Assembly: GCA_029219125.1 (NCBI GenBank)
Contig: JAQXSU010000077.1
Span: 1 to 27,135, forward strand
Length of the DNA stretch: 27,135 nt
Direction of reading: 5' to 3'
Source: Bacillota bacterium
Lineage (GTDB): Bacteria; Bacillota; Clostridia; Peptostreptococcales; Anaerovoracaceae
The stretch's first letter is position 1, and each line of letters starts with the position of its first letter. Shown here piece after piece: positions 15,326 through 23,612 of this stretch. The notes below the pieces were generated by a model that was given only the letters and a program-made list of their open reading frames with translations, had not been told where the DNA came from and made no database searches. The translations under genes were made by a program, and so were the position numbers.

Positions 15326-15970
15326 ATGAAGCTTGCTCCATCCATTCTGTCTGCCGATTTCGCGGCACTGGCAGAGGACGTTAAAAAAATAGAAGAAGGC
15401 GGCGCAGACTATGTGCATGTAGATGTGATGGACGGTCATTTCGTACCGAACATCAGCTTCGGTGCCCCTGTGATGAAAAGTCTGGCGGGAAAAACCACGG
15501 TGCCGTTTGATGTGCATCTTATGATCGAAAACCCGGATCAGTACATTGATGATTTCGTGACGGATCAGACTGCCTATATTACGGTGCATCAGGAAGCCTG
15601 CATACACCTGCACAGAACCATACAGCATATCAGGTCAAAAGGAGTGAAAGCTGGCGTTTCCATCAACCCGGCAACGCCGGTTTCTGTGTTATCCTGCATC
15701 CTGGATGATGTGGATATGGTACTCATCATGTCTGTAAATCCCGGTTTCGGCGGACAGAAATTCATTCCGGGTGCACTGGAAAAGGTGAGAGAACTGGCTG
15801 CAATCCGTGCAGAAAGAGGATTGAATTTCGCAATCGAAATTGACGGCGGTGTGACACTGGAGAATGCAGCGGAGGTGCAGCAGGCCGGTGTGGATATCGC
15901 AGTGGCAGGCTCCGCAGTATTCGGTGCGGAGAACGTGGTGCAGAGAGTGATGGATTTTAAAAGAATATAG
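15326..15970 (+). CDS. rpe: Ribulose-phosphate 3-epimerase
   Basis: Rpe interconverts ribulose 5-phosphate and xylulose 5-phosphate in the pentose phosphate pathway. The 214-residue TIM barrel has the metal and acid-base residues H31-x-D33 in Y-V-H-V-D-V-M-D-G, H64 in D-V-H-L-M, the phosphate loop M-S-V-N-P-G-F-G-G-Q and D173 in I-D-G-G-V. A Shine-Dalgarno AAAGGAAAG stands before the ATG. A TATAAT-like hexamer (15290-15295) lies in the 50-bp gap after rsgA, but no good -35 accompanies it. It closes the operon; the thiamine pyrophosphokinase gene often found next in relatives is absent. Confidence 0.96.
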   Translation: MKLAPSILSADFAALAEDVKKIEEGGADYVHVDVMDGHFVPNISFGAPVMKSLAGKTTVPFDVHLMIENPDQYIDDFVTDQTAYITVHQEACIHLHRTIQHIRSKGVKAGVSINPATPVSVLSCILDDVDMVLIMSVNPGFGGQKFIPGALEKVRELAAIRAERGLNFAIEIDGGVTLENAAEVQQAGVDIAVAGSAVFGAENVVQRVMDFKRI

Positions 15971-16022
15971 AGCGGAGTTCGTGTGATACAATAATTGGAA
16001 TTTGCATGAATCGTTGAAAAAG

Positions 16023-16064
16023 AAAGGTGCAGCTGCCGGTTTCCCGGTGACTGCACCTTTTTTC
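16023..16064. terminator. Bidirectional intrinsic terminator between rpe and the PBP gene
   Basis: AAAGGTGCAG (16023-16032) pairs perfectly with CTGCACCTTT (16051-16060). Inside, CCGG (16036-16039) pairs with CCGG (16044-16047) across a 3-by-3 internal loop. A T run (16058-16063) follows on the plus strand and an A-rich run precedes it, giving T residues on the minus strand too. It serves both the rpe operon and the converging PBP gene. Confidence 0.9.
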
Positions 16065-16077
16065 AATTGACAGTATT

Positions 16078-19000
16078 TTAGTTATTGGTTCCGCCGGTGT
16101 TATTCGCTTCTTCCTGATTTGCAGGGTCATCCGGCGCATTTGGATCTTCCGGATACGGTTCATCCGGATCATCCGGAATCATCAGATCTTCACCCTCGAC
16201 AGGTTCCTCCGGATCTGTAACTTCACCAGGCTGGACAATGGTCACATCAAGGCCTTTCTTCACTTTATAAACATCCGGATCCGGGTTGTGCAGATTGCAG
16301 TAGTAGTGAGGAAGCTCTTTTCCAATATCTGCAACCCGTTTGTTCGGTGTGTATGGACGTAAGATGCCGCTCTTGGTTTCCACATTCGGACAGGATGGAG
16401 TTGCCTGATATCCGGATTCAGAGCAGACATCCATGGTCTGGTGGAGTGTATCGGTTTCCGTAGGCTGGGTTCCTTTCGTGAAGTATTCCGTTCTCACATC
16501 ACTGCCGCTTGCATCTGTTGCCAGCAGACCACTCTTGGTATCAATGGATACGGAGATCACATTGGAAGGTTTCGCCGAGTAAGTTCCGGATGCCACGCCC
16601 GGGATCTGGTTCATGATCCGTCCCCAGAGGCGGGCAGCGGTTCCTGACATGGAGGAAAGCTTGATATTGATATCGCTTCCGATCCACAATGCAGCGGAAT
16701 ATTTCGCCGTAAATCCGTCAAACCAGATATCGAACTGATCGGAGGTAGTACCGGTTTTACCGCCGGCCTTCGCACCGGATACGGCAGCAGCACCTGCAAT
16801 ACCTTCGGTGATATCGGACTGGAGCATATCGCGCATGATCCATGCGACTCCTGCATCCAGCACTTCATTCTCTTTCGTATCTGCCTCCAGAAGCACATCT
16901 CCGCTTCTGGTTGTTACTTTCGTATAGACATTATAACTCTTATGGATACCATCATTGACGAACGTGGTATAAGCGCTGGCCATTTCCAGTGTGGTGACAC
17001 CCTTGGACTGGCCGCCCAGTGCCAGAGCCGCAAGGTTGTTGTCGTTTACATCTCCTTCACGAATCAGTGTAGTCAGACCGAATTTCTCTGCCAGATCGAA
17101 GCAGTAATCCGTTCCTGTCTGCTGCATGATTTTCACGGCACAGATATTCAAAGATTTCTGCAGAGCACGGCGCATGGTCAGCAGGCCGTTATATCCCGCA
17201 GGGGAGTTCACCGGCCACTTCTTTCCGTTGACGGTGGTCGGCTCGTCATCAATGATGGAAGCAGCAGTCAGGTAATCACCCCATAAAGCATCCCCCTGGA
17301 ATCCAAAGTCCGAATCGATGACAGGGAAGGTTTTTCCTTCTGCCTCCAGTTCAAAGCTCTTCTGCAGAGCTGCTGCATATACTGTCAGCGGCTTAATGGA
17401 AGAACCGGACTGGCGTGTTGCGACGGCACGGTTCAGGATCATTCTGCCGTTCACTTTTCTTCCGCCGGCCATGGCTTTTACATAACCGGTTTCATTATCA
17501 ATAATGGTCATGGCAGCCTGCGGCTGAATCACTCTCTGCTGCAGCGTGAATCCCTTCGTAATGAGACGTTCGCCGCTCTGCTTGAAAAAGTCCGGATAAT
17601 CCTCGAAGAATTTGGCTGAAACAAGCAGATTTCCATTGCTGTCCTTGGATTTATATTCCTGCGGGATGTTGATGAAGCCGCCGGAAATCGTATAGAAGGT
17701 TCCGTTATCAACCACATACATGTTCTTGAATTCCACGCTGACATCCGACTGTCCCTGAACCGTGGTATCATAGAGGTTCAGCCGTTTGCCGGCATATACC
17801 GTGAGAGAACCGTTATCGTTCCACTGGTATTCGGAAGATTTCAGACGGAAGTACCCTTTGCTTGTGATGTAATTGGAATACTGATACAGAATCACATTTC
17901 CGAATTCATCCAGAATGTTGCCCTGTCCGTCTTTTCTGCTGACAACCAGAGTAGGGAAGTTGGCATCGTTCTTGAACTCTGTTTCTATGATCTGCTGCAT
18001 TTCGGTATTCATGGTCGTATAGATATTAAGACCGCCGCTGTAAACCATATTGTGAGCTTTGGTATAGTCATAGCCAAGCTGTTCCTGCAGATCAGCGATA
18101 ACCTTATTGATGACGTAGTCCGCGAAATAGTTGGTCGTCTTATTCAGGATATCTGTATTCGGATTGACGATATCCTTGATTTCCACTTTTACAGCCTCGT
18201 CGTATTCTGCCTGCGTAATATATCCCTGTTCCAGCATGAGTGCAAGACAGGTACGAATCCGCGGAAGGGCAGTGTCATTCCAGACATATGCCACATCGCC
18301 GTCCTTGAAGATCAGGTTGTCGGTATCATCGTTGATATCATTGGCAGAAACCTGCTGAACCAGTGCGTAGACCGTAGGATACTGCGGCATAGCTGCCAGG
18401 GAAGCACATTCTGCCAGTGTCAGTTCATTGACGTCCTTGCTGAAGTAGGCCTGCGCAGCCGCCTGTACACCGTATGCCTTACCGAAGTTTACCGTATTCA
18501 GATAGGCTTCCAGGATCTGATCCTTATTCAGCTTCTTTTCCAGTATTACTGCATAATAAGCCTCGATCACCTTTCGGTTCAGATCCCGCTTGGACATGGT
18601 ATCCGGCAGGTAAACATTCCGGGCCAGCTGCTGTGTGATGGTACTGGTGCCGCTGATATGGCCGCCGTTAAAGAATGCGTCTTTGATGGCACCGAAGATA
18701 CGGATAATGTTGAATCCGTGATGCTCCCGGAAGGTCTTGTCCTCCAGTGCGATGAAAGCATTCTGCAGATCCTCAGGTATATCCTTCAGCTCCACAATCG
18801 TACGTTTCTGACCGTCTGCACCGACCAGTGTGTCAAGCACCTCGCCCTGATCGTCATAGAGCACAGAACTCTGTGACAGCAGGGAGTAGATATTGCTGGT
18901 GTCGATTTCCGGTGCTTTCATGATTACAGAAGCTGCCCAGCCAACTACCGCTACGCCTGCCAGCATGCAGAGACAGAAGCAGACCAGAATGAAACGCTTC

Positions 19001-19206
19001 CAGTTCATACGATGTTTCTTCTTTTTCTTTTCGCTTTTTACGCTCCCCGAAGAAGACGCTGCGGCCGAACCGGAAGCGGACTCTGAAGCTGCCTCCTGCT
19101 GACGCAGTTCAAACTTTTCCTTCCGGGAAGGGCGCCTGTGTTTCGCTTCTTCTTTCTTTCGCCTTCTGGAATGCTGTGGAATATCTTCTCCTGACTGTTT
19201 ATTCAT
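16078..19206 (-). CDS. Class A penicillin-binding protein (bifunctional transglycosylase/transpeptidase, PBP1A type)
   Basis: The 1042-residue protein polymerises and cross-links peptidoglycan. The order is: a basic cytoplasmic N-terminus with a Ser/Ala-rich stretch (about 39-55), a membrane anchor (72-95), a GT51 glycosyltransferase with catalytic E155-D-K-T-F and G-T-S-T-I-T-Q-Q, and a long linker. The transpeptidase follows with S602-S-I-K, S685-L-N and K817-T-G-T. The C-terminus is an acidic Pro/Asp/Glu-rich tail ending in Asn/Gly/Thr residues. The frame continues upstream through a GTG at 19242, but that lacks a ribosome site. The ATG at 19206 has GAGG upstream and is preferred. It is larger than most Bacillus PBP1 proteins (about 900) through the linker and tail. 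It is divergent from comEC. Confidence 0.93.
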   Translation of the reverse strand: MNKQSGEDIPQHSRRRKKEEAKHRRPSRKEKFELRQQEAASESASGSAAASSSGSVKSEKKKKKHRMNWKRFILVCFCLCMLAGVAVVGWAASVIMKAPEIDTSNIYSLLSQSSVLYDDQGEVLDTLVGADGQKRTIVELKDIPEDLQNAFIALEDKTFREHHGFNIIRIFGAIKDAFFNGGHISGTSTITQQLARNVYLPDTMSKRDLNRKVIEAYYAVILEKKLNKDQILEAYLNTVNFGKAYGVQAAAQAYFSKDVNELTLAECASLAAMPQYPTVYALVQQVSANDINDDTDNLIFKDGDVAYVWNDTALPRIRTCLALMLEQGYITQAEYDEAVKVEIKDIVNPNTDILNKTTNYFADYVINKVIADLQEQLGYDYTKAHNMVYSGGLNIYTTMNTEMQQIIETEFKNDANFPTLVVSRKDGQGNILDEFGNVILYQYSNYITSKGYFRLKSSEYQWNDNGSLTVYAGKRLNLYDTTVQGQSDVSVEFKNMYVVDNGTFYTISGGFINIPQEYKSKDSNGNLLVSAKFFEDYPDFFKQSGERLITKGFTLQQRVIQPQAAMTIIDNETGYVKAMAGGRKVNGRMILNRAVATRQSGSSIKPLTVYAAALQKSFELEAEGKTFPVIDSDFGFQGDALWGDYLTAASIIDDEPTTVNGKKWPVNSPAGYNGLLTMRRALQKSLNICAVKIMQQTGTDYCFDLAEKFGLTTLIREGDVNDNNLAALALGGQSKGVTTLEMASAYTTFVNDGIHKSYNVYTKVTTRSGDVLLEADTKENEVLDAGVAWIMRDMLQSDITEGIAGAAAVSGAKAGGKTGTTSDQFDIWFDGFTAKYSAALWIGSDINIKLSSMSGTAARLWGRIMNQIPGVASGTYSAKPSNVISVSIDTKSGLLATDASGSDVRTEYFTKGTQPTETDTLHQTMDVCSESGYQATPSCPNVETKSGILRPYTPNKRVADIGKELPHYYCNLHNPDPDVYKVKKGLDVTIVQPGEVTDPEEPVEGEDLMIPDDPDEPYPEDPNAPDDPANQEEANNTGGTNN

Positions 19207-19274
19207 GTTTTCTTTATCCTCATAATGATTCAAATAAATCACCCGCTTTCTATCATGATTACACAGATACTAAT

Positions 19275-19303
19275 AGTATAACATAACTCAGGGATAAAGT
19301 TAA
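19275..19303 (-). promoter_or_regulatory. Promoter of the class A PBP gene
   Basis: On the minus strand TTAACT (complement of 19298-19303) and TATACT (complement of 19275-19280) are 17 bp apart. A TG dinucleotide one base before the -10 makes it an extended -10 promoter. The expected start is near 19268, giving a leader of about 60 nt before the ATG at 19206. Confidence 0.65.
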
Positions 19304-19375
19304 GAAATATATTGACGAACTCCTTACAAATATCCTTCTTTTCTGTGTGTTTTTTATAACAGACAGAAATTAAGG

Positions 19376-19404
19376 TTGAGATGGTTCCGTAAATGTAATA
19401 TAAT
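19376..19404 (+). promoter_or_regulatory. Sigma-A promoter of the comEC operon
   Basis: TTGAGA (19376-19381) and a perfect TATAAT (19399-19404) are separated by exactly 17 bp. Transcription would begin near 19411. This rules out the TTG at 19376 and the ATG at 19403 as starts of comEC, and supports the ATG at 19442. Confidence 0.75.
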
Positions 19405-19441
19405 GGTTATGGATAGCATACTCCCCGGGAATGGGGAAAAC

Positions 19442-21556
19442 ATGAGAAGAAATAATCTGATAATCACCATCGGCTTCATTCTGTTTCTGGCCCTGCTGCA
19501 CAGTGCAGGGTTTCCTTTAGCACGCTCTGTATTTGCAGCGTATACGGAACCGGACGGAATGGAGCCGGTTTCTGTTTACGGACGGATCACAGGACTGGAA
19601 GAAAGAGAAAACGGCGGCTATCGGATGGAGGTCCTGGCAGAATCCATCGATGGAAACATGCTGAAGAAAAGGGAAAAGATCCTGGTCACCTGCCCGAAGA
19701 TGCAGGAAAGCCCGGGACAGCTTTTCCGGCGCAAAATCCGTCTGCAGGGTGTCTTGCGGCTTCCGGAGGAGCAGCGGAATCCCGGGTGCTTTGATTACAG
19801 GCTTTACCTGAAGTCAGAGGGGATTTTTTATCAGATGAGGGCGGAAGGGTATGTGCTGGCTGATGAAGAAAGGACTCCGGCAGACCGCCTGGCAGCATGG
19901 CTCATTGACCGGCGGTTTGCATTTCAGAATACTTTATCCCCGGATTATCGCGGTCTGATCAGCGGAGTGATTTTCGGCGATACATCCGAGATGGATGAAC
20001 AGGTTTACGAACAGTTCAAAGCAAACGGGACAGCACATATTCTTGCGGTCAGCGGTCTCCATCTGGGCATTTTATACGGCCTGTACCAAAAAATTGCCGG
20101 CAAAAAGAAAAAGCCGGCTGCGGCGATTTTGCTGGGCGCGGCGATTCTGGCATACGGGACGGTTTCCATGTGGAGTTCGTCCGTAAAAAGAGCGGCAGTG
20201 ATGATTGGCATGCCTGTTGCTGCAAGATTTCTGGATCTGCGATACGATATGCTGACCGGCCTGAGTACGGCAGCTTTGATACTGATTCTCAGGAATCCTT
20301 ATGTAATTTTCGGAGCAGGGTTTCAGATGTCATTCCTTGCAATCGCTTCCATCTGCTTTTTTCGTCCGATTATGCCCAGGAAGCTTCCTGACAGCCTTTC
20401 TGCCGTGGTTTCTGTTCAGCTGGGGCTTTTTATGTATCAGATGTATCAGTTCAACTATGTGTCGCTGACAGCACTGATTGCAAACCTGCCGGTGGTTTTT
20501 CTGACAGGGATTCTGGTTCCTGCCGCCTTGCTCTGTTTTCTGCTCTTTCTGATGACGGGAAACGGGGAACCTCTTATGACGGTGACGGACAGCTTATGCA
20601 ATCTGCTGCTTGCGGTAAATCGCCTGTCCTCTCTGGATGGGAGAGGCGGTATGGATGTAATCAGCCCGCCCATATGGCTTGTCATCAGCGTGTATTTAAT
20701 AATGTTTTTTCTGTCATCGGAAACATGCCAGGTGCTGTGGCTGCGCAGAAGGAAAAAAACAATCTGTCTGCTGATATCTACCTGCATACTGCTGGGACAA
20801 ATGTGCGGAATTCTTACTGCATCCCCTGTGTCGAGTGCGGATCTGGTCTTCGTCGATGTGGGACAGGGAGACTGCATCCATATACGCGATGGAAACCGGA
20901 ATATTCTGATCGACGGCGGAGGAAGCTTTACCTATAACGTAGGAAAAAATGTGCTGAAACCATATCTGCTGAAGAACCGCGTACCGCAGGTTGATCTGGC
21001 TGTTGCAACGCATATGCATACGGATCATTATCAGGGGCTTGCTGAATTGTCGGAACTGTATCCGGTAAAAAGACTGACAGCAGGACTGACAACAGGTACC
21101 AATATCAAAGTATCGGACCGGGTAAGGATTGAAACGCTGTGGCCGCTGGACATCGATACGGAGAAAGGGCAGGAAGAAAACAGCCAGTGTTCTGTGTTTA
21201 TGATCCATTATGGTCCGTATCGCATCCTGGTGACAGGAGACCTGGATGCGGAAGGAGAGAAGGTGATGATCGATTATTATGAAAGAAAGGGAAGAATTGA
21301 CATTCTGAAAGCAGATATTCTGAAAGTCGGACACCATGGGAGCGACACCAGTACCAGTGATGAATTTCTGGATGTGGTGCAGCCGCAAGCCGCAGTGATA
21401 CAGGTTGGTGTATACAATATATATGGTCATCCCAGCGGAAAAATCATTGAAAAACTTTGCCAAAGGGGTATAATAGTTAGAAGAAATGATTACAATGGGG
21501 GGATAGGTTTTCTTTTTCGGGAAGACGGCTTCCGCATAGAAACAGTCATTTCATAA
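19442..21556 (+). CDS. comEC: ComEC/Rec2-family DNA internalization protein
   Basis: ComEC forms the membrane channel for single-stranded DNA uptake during transformation. The 704-residue protein has an N-terminal membrane segment, an OB-like DUF4131 region (about 40-140), and the multi-pass Competence domain. That domain carries I-L-A-V-S204-G-L-H207 and many hydrophobic helices to about residue 460. The C-terminal metallo-beta-lactamase domain begins V-D-V-G-Q-G-D and has H524-M-H526-T-D528-H529, G-D-L-D and K-V-G-H-H-G-S. The nuclease-type metal site is therefore complete. The start follows GGGGAAAAC and lies downstream of the promoter at 19376-19404. No comEA is adjacent. holA follows after 20 bp, a common Firmicute order. 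Whether the organism is competent cannot be told. Confidence 0.93.
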   Translation: MRRNNLIITIGFILFLALLHSAGFPLARSVFAAYTEPDGMEPVSVYGRITGLEERENGGYRMEVLAESIDGNMLKKREKILVTCPKMQESPGQLFRRKIRLQGVLRLPEEQRNPGCFDYRLYLKSEGIFYQMRAEGYVLADEERTPADRLAAWLIDRRFAFQNTLSPDYRGLISGVIFGDTSEMDEQVYEQFKANGTAHILAVSGLHLGILYGLYQKIAGKKKKPAAAILLGAAILAYGTVSMWSSSVKRAAVMIGMPVAARFLDLRYDMLTGLSTAALILILRNPYVIFGAGFQMSFLAIASICFFRPIMPRKLPDSLSAVVSVQLGLFMYQMYQFNYVSLTALIANLPVVFLTGILVPAALLCFLLFLMTGNGEPLMTVTDSLCNLLLAVNRLSSLDGRGGMDVISPPIWLVISVYLIMFFLSSETCQVLWLRRRKKTICLLISTCILLGQMCGILTASPVSSADLVFVDVGQGDCIHIRDGNRNILIDGGGSFTYNVGKNVLKPYLLKNRVPQVDLAVATHMHTDHYQGLAELSELYPVKRLTAGLTTGTNIKVSDRVRIETLWPLDIDTEKGQEENSQCSVFMIHYGPYRILVTGDLDAEGEKVMIDYYERKGRIDILKADILKVGHHGSDTSTSDEFLDVVQPQAAVIQVGVYNIYGHPSGKIIEKLCQRGIIVRRNDYNGGIGFLFREDGFRIETVIS

Positions 21557-21576
21557 ATGGAGCGAGGGGCAGAAGA

Positions 21577-22626
21577 GTGTATAAAAAAGAAAAGAAGGAG
21601 CATGCCTTTAAAACCTTCAGCAGAGACATCCGTGAAGGGGAGATGCCGCCTGTTCTTTTCCTGTACGGAGAAGAAGGGTATCTGATCCAATGGGCCGTGG
21701 AGACCATTCGGAACCGCTATGTGGATTCTGCATGTATGGCACTGGATTATGTACGATTTCAGGATGAAGGAGAAGACATGGCGTCCATACTGGACGCCTG
21801 CAATACTTTTTCCATGATGTCCCAGCGGAGGCTGGTATGGGCGGAGGAGTTCCCGCCGCTGAACAGTGCCAGTGCCCGCGGATTTACTTCCGGGGATCTG
21901 GAACTGGCAGATGCTTATTTTTCTGAGCCGAATCCGGGAACTGTTCTTGTTTTCACTGCGGAAGCACCGGAACCGAAGAGTGAACTGGTAAAGCTGCTGA
22001 AAAAGAAAAGCAGATGCTATGAATTCAGCCAGCTGGATTACAGCACCCTGAGCGGATTCATCTCGAAACGTTTCACGGCAGAGGGTGTTTCTGCAGGAAA
22101 AGATGCGGTAAAAGCAGTGATCGACCAGTCCGGTTATTTCAATAAGGAAACAGAATACCGTCTGTTTCATCTGGTCAATGATGTCCGCAAGATCGCTGCG
22201 TACTGCGGCGGAGGTTCGGTGACAGAAGAGGATGTTTCGCAGGTCATGAACGGAGATATGGACACTTTTATCTTCAACCTGCTGGACGCAGTCAGCGGGA
22301 ATCAGAAGGAGAAGGCGTTCGGGCTTCTTCATAACATACTTCGTTCCGGCAGGGAGGTTTTCGGAATCATTGCCATGATGATCAACCAGTTTGAACTGCT
22401 TCTCATGGTAGCAGAGCTGAAAGAAGAAGGAAAGAACCTGGGGCAGATCACGGAAACTCTGAAAATCAGTGAATTCAGGATCCGTAAAGCCATGGGATAC
22501 ACAGAAAAATTTTCAGTCGACCGGTTGAAACATGTGCTGAGCCAGCTTTATGAGACAGACAGAAATATTAAGACCGGCCTGATGGAACAGAATCTTGCCC
22601 TTGAACTCCTCATCGGGAGGATATAG
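21577..22626 (+). CDS. holA: DNA polymerase III delta subunit
   Basis: HolA is the clamp-loader subunit that opens the sliding clamp. The 349-residue length is standard. The N-terminus has V-L-F-L-Y-G-E-E-G-Y-L (about 26-36), the typical delta-subunit opening. The middle has D-Y-S-T-L-S-G-F-I-S-K-R-F, and the C-terminal domain contains V-S-G-N-Q-K-E-K-A-F-G-L-L and L-A-L-E-L-L-I at the end, which are usual family features. Identity rests on this overall pattern plus the position right after comEC, where holA usually lies. The start is a GTG with GAGGGG upstream. Confidence 0.9.
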   Translation: MYKKEKKEHAFKTFSRDIREGEMPPVLFLYGEEGYLIQWAVETIRNRYVDSACMALDYVRFQDEGEDMASILDACNTFSMMSQRRLVWAEEFPPLNSASARGFTSGDLELADAYFSEPNPGTVLVFTAEAPEPKSELVKLLKKKSRCYEFSQLDYSTLSGFISKRFTAEGVSAGKDAVKAVIDQSGYFNKETEYRLFHLVNDVRKIAAYCGGGSVTEEDVSQVMNGDMDTFIFNLLDAVSGNQKEKAFGLLHNILRSGREVFGIIAMMINQFELLLMVAELKEEGKNLGQITETLKISEFRIRKAMGYTEKFSVDRLKHVLSQLYETDRNIKTGLMEQNLALELLIGRI

Positions 22627-22631
22627 AGAAA

Positions 22632-23531
22632 ATGAATAAACAATTAAAGGCGGATCTTATGCTGGTGCTGGTGACCCTTTGCTGGGGAATATCCTATTAT
22701 CTGATGGATCTGGCACTGACAGATATGGATCCTTTCACGCTGAACGCCCACCGGTTCCTTGGTGCATTTGCGGTGGCAGGACTGCTTTCTTATAAGAAAG
22801 TAAAGACCGTGAATCGTACAACATTAAAATACAGTCTGCTGGTGGGAGCGGCACTTGTCTTTGTTTACATAGGAGCTACCTTCGGCGTGAAATATACGAC
22901 ACTTTCCAATTCCGGTTTTCTGTGTGCCCTGACGGTGGTATTCACACCGCTGATCGCCTGGGTATTTCTGCGGCAGAAGCTGGATCGGAAAATGACACTG
23001 TCAGTTGTGATCTGTTTTATCGGCATCGCACTGCTGACCCTGAAAGATGACTTTTCTATCAATCTTGGAAATTTGAAGGGTGATTTGCTGTGCATCCTGT
23101 GTGCCGTTGCCTATGCGATTGATCTGCTGCTGACAGAAAAGGCAGTCTCCCACAAGGAAGTGGATGCCTATCAGCTGGGAGTATTCCAGCTGGGGGTGAC
23201 GGGCCTTTGTAATCTGATTTTAGCCATTATAGTGGAGACACCACATTTCCCGACTACAGCCAATGTGTGGGGAGCGGTGATTTTCCTTTCCATATTCTGT
23301 ACCGGGGTTGCATTTGTGGTGCAGCCTGTGGCACAGCAATATACCAGCGCATCTCATGTGGGTGTGATCTTCGCACTGGAGCCGGTGTTTGCCGGCATCG
23401 TGGCGTTTGCGCTGGCTGGTGAAGTCCTCAGTCCGAAATCCTATTTTGGTGCGGTGCTGATGATTTCCAGTATTTTTATAATGGAAATTGATTTCAGCCG
23501 TATTTTTTCCCGAAAGAAAAAGCAGGAATGA
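22632..23531 (+). CDS. DMT-superfamily (EamA) transporter
   Basis: The 299-residue protein has about ten membrane segments in two EamA repeats (about 8-140 and 150-293). Family phrases include L-C-W-G-I-S-Y-Y-L-M-D at the start, the L-S-N-S-G-F-L-C-A-L-T-V-V-F-T-P-L region, and the late F-A-L-E-P-V-F-A-G-I-V-A-F segment typical of EamA proteins. It would export or import a small metabolite; the substrate cannot be predicted. Its GGGAGG ribosome site overlaps the end of holA, 5 bp upstream, suggesting co-transcription. In many relatives rpsT or spore genes follow holA instead. Confidence 0.9.
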   Translation: MNKQLKADLMLVLVTLCWGISYYLMDLALTDMDPFTLNAHRFLGAFAVAGLLSYKKVKTVNRTTLKYSLLVGAALVFVYIGATFGVKYTTLSNSGFLCALTVVFTPLIAWVFLRQKLDRKMTLSVVICFIGIALLTLKDDFSINLGNLKGDLLCILCAVAYAIDLLLTEKAVSHKEVDAYQLGVFQLGVTGLCNLILAIIVETPHFPTTANVWGAVIFLSIFCTGVAFVVQPVAQQYTSASHVGVIFALEPVFAGIVAFALAGEVLSPKSYFGAVLMISSIFIMEIDFSRIFSRKKKQE

Positions 23532-23612
23532 AATCCGGCATAGAAATCAAATGGTATGAGGGAGTAGGATAAGTGGAAAAGCTGGAAGTATTTGCTGACA
23601 AGGAGGAACGAC

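Noticed and set aside
18052..18876. Plus-strand open frame of 274 codons inside the PBP gene
   Set aside because: Antisense to the glycosyltransferase domain of the PBP; no promoter or ribosome site.
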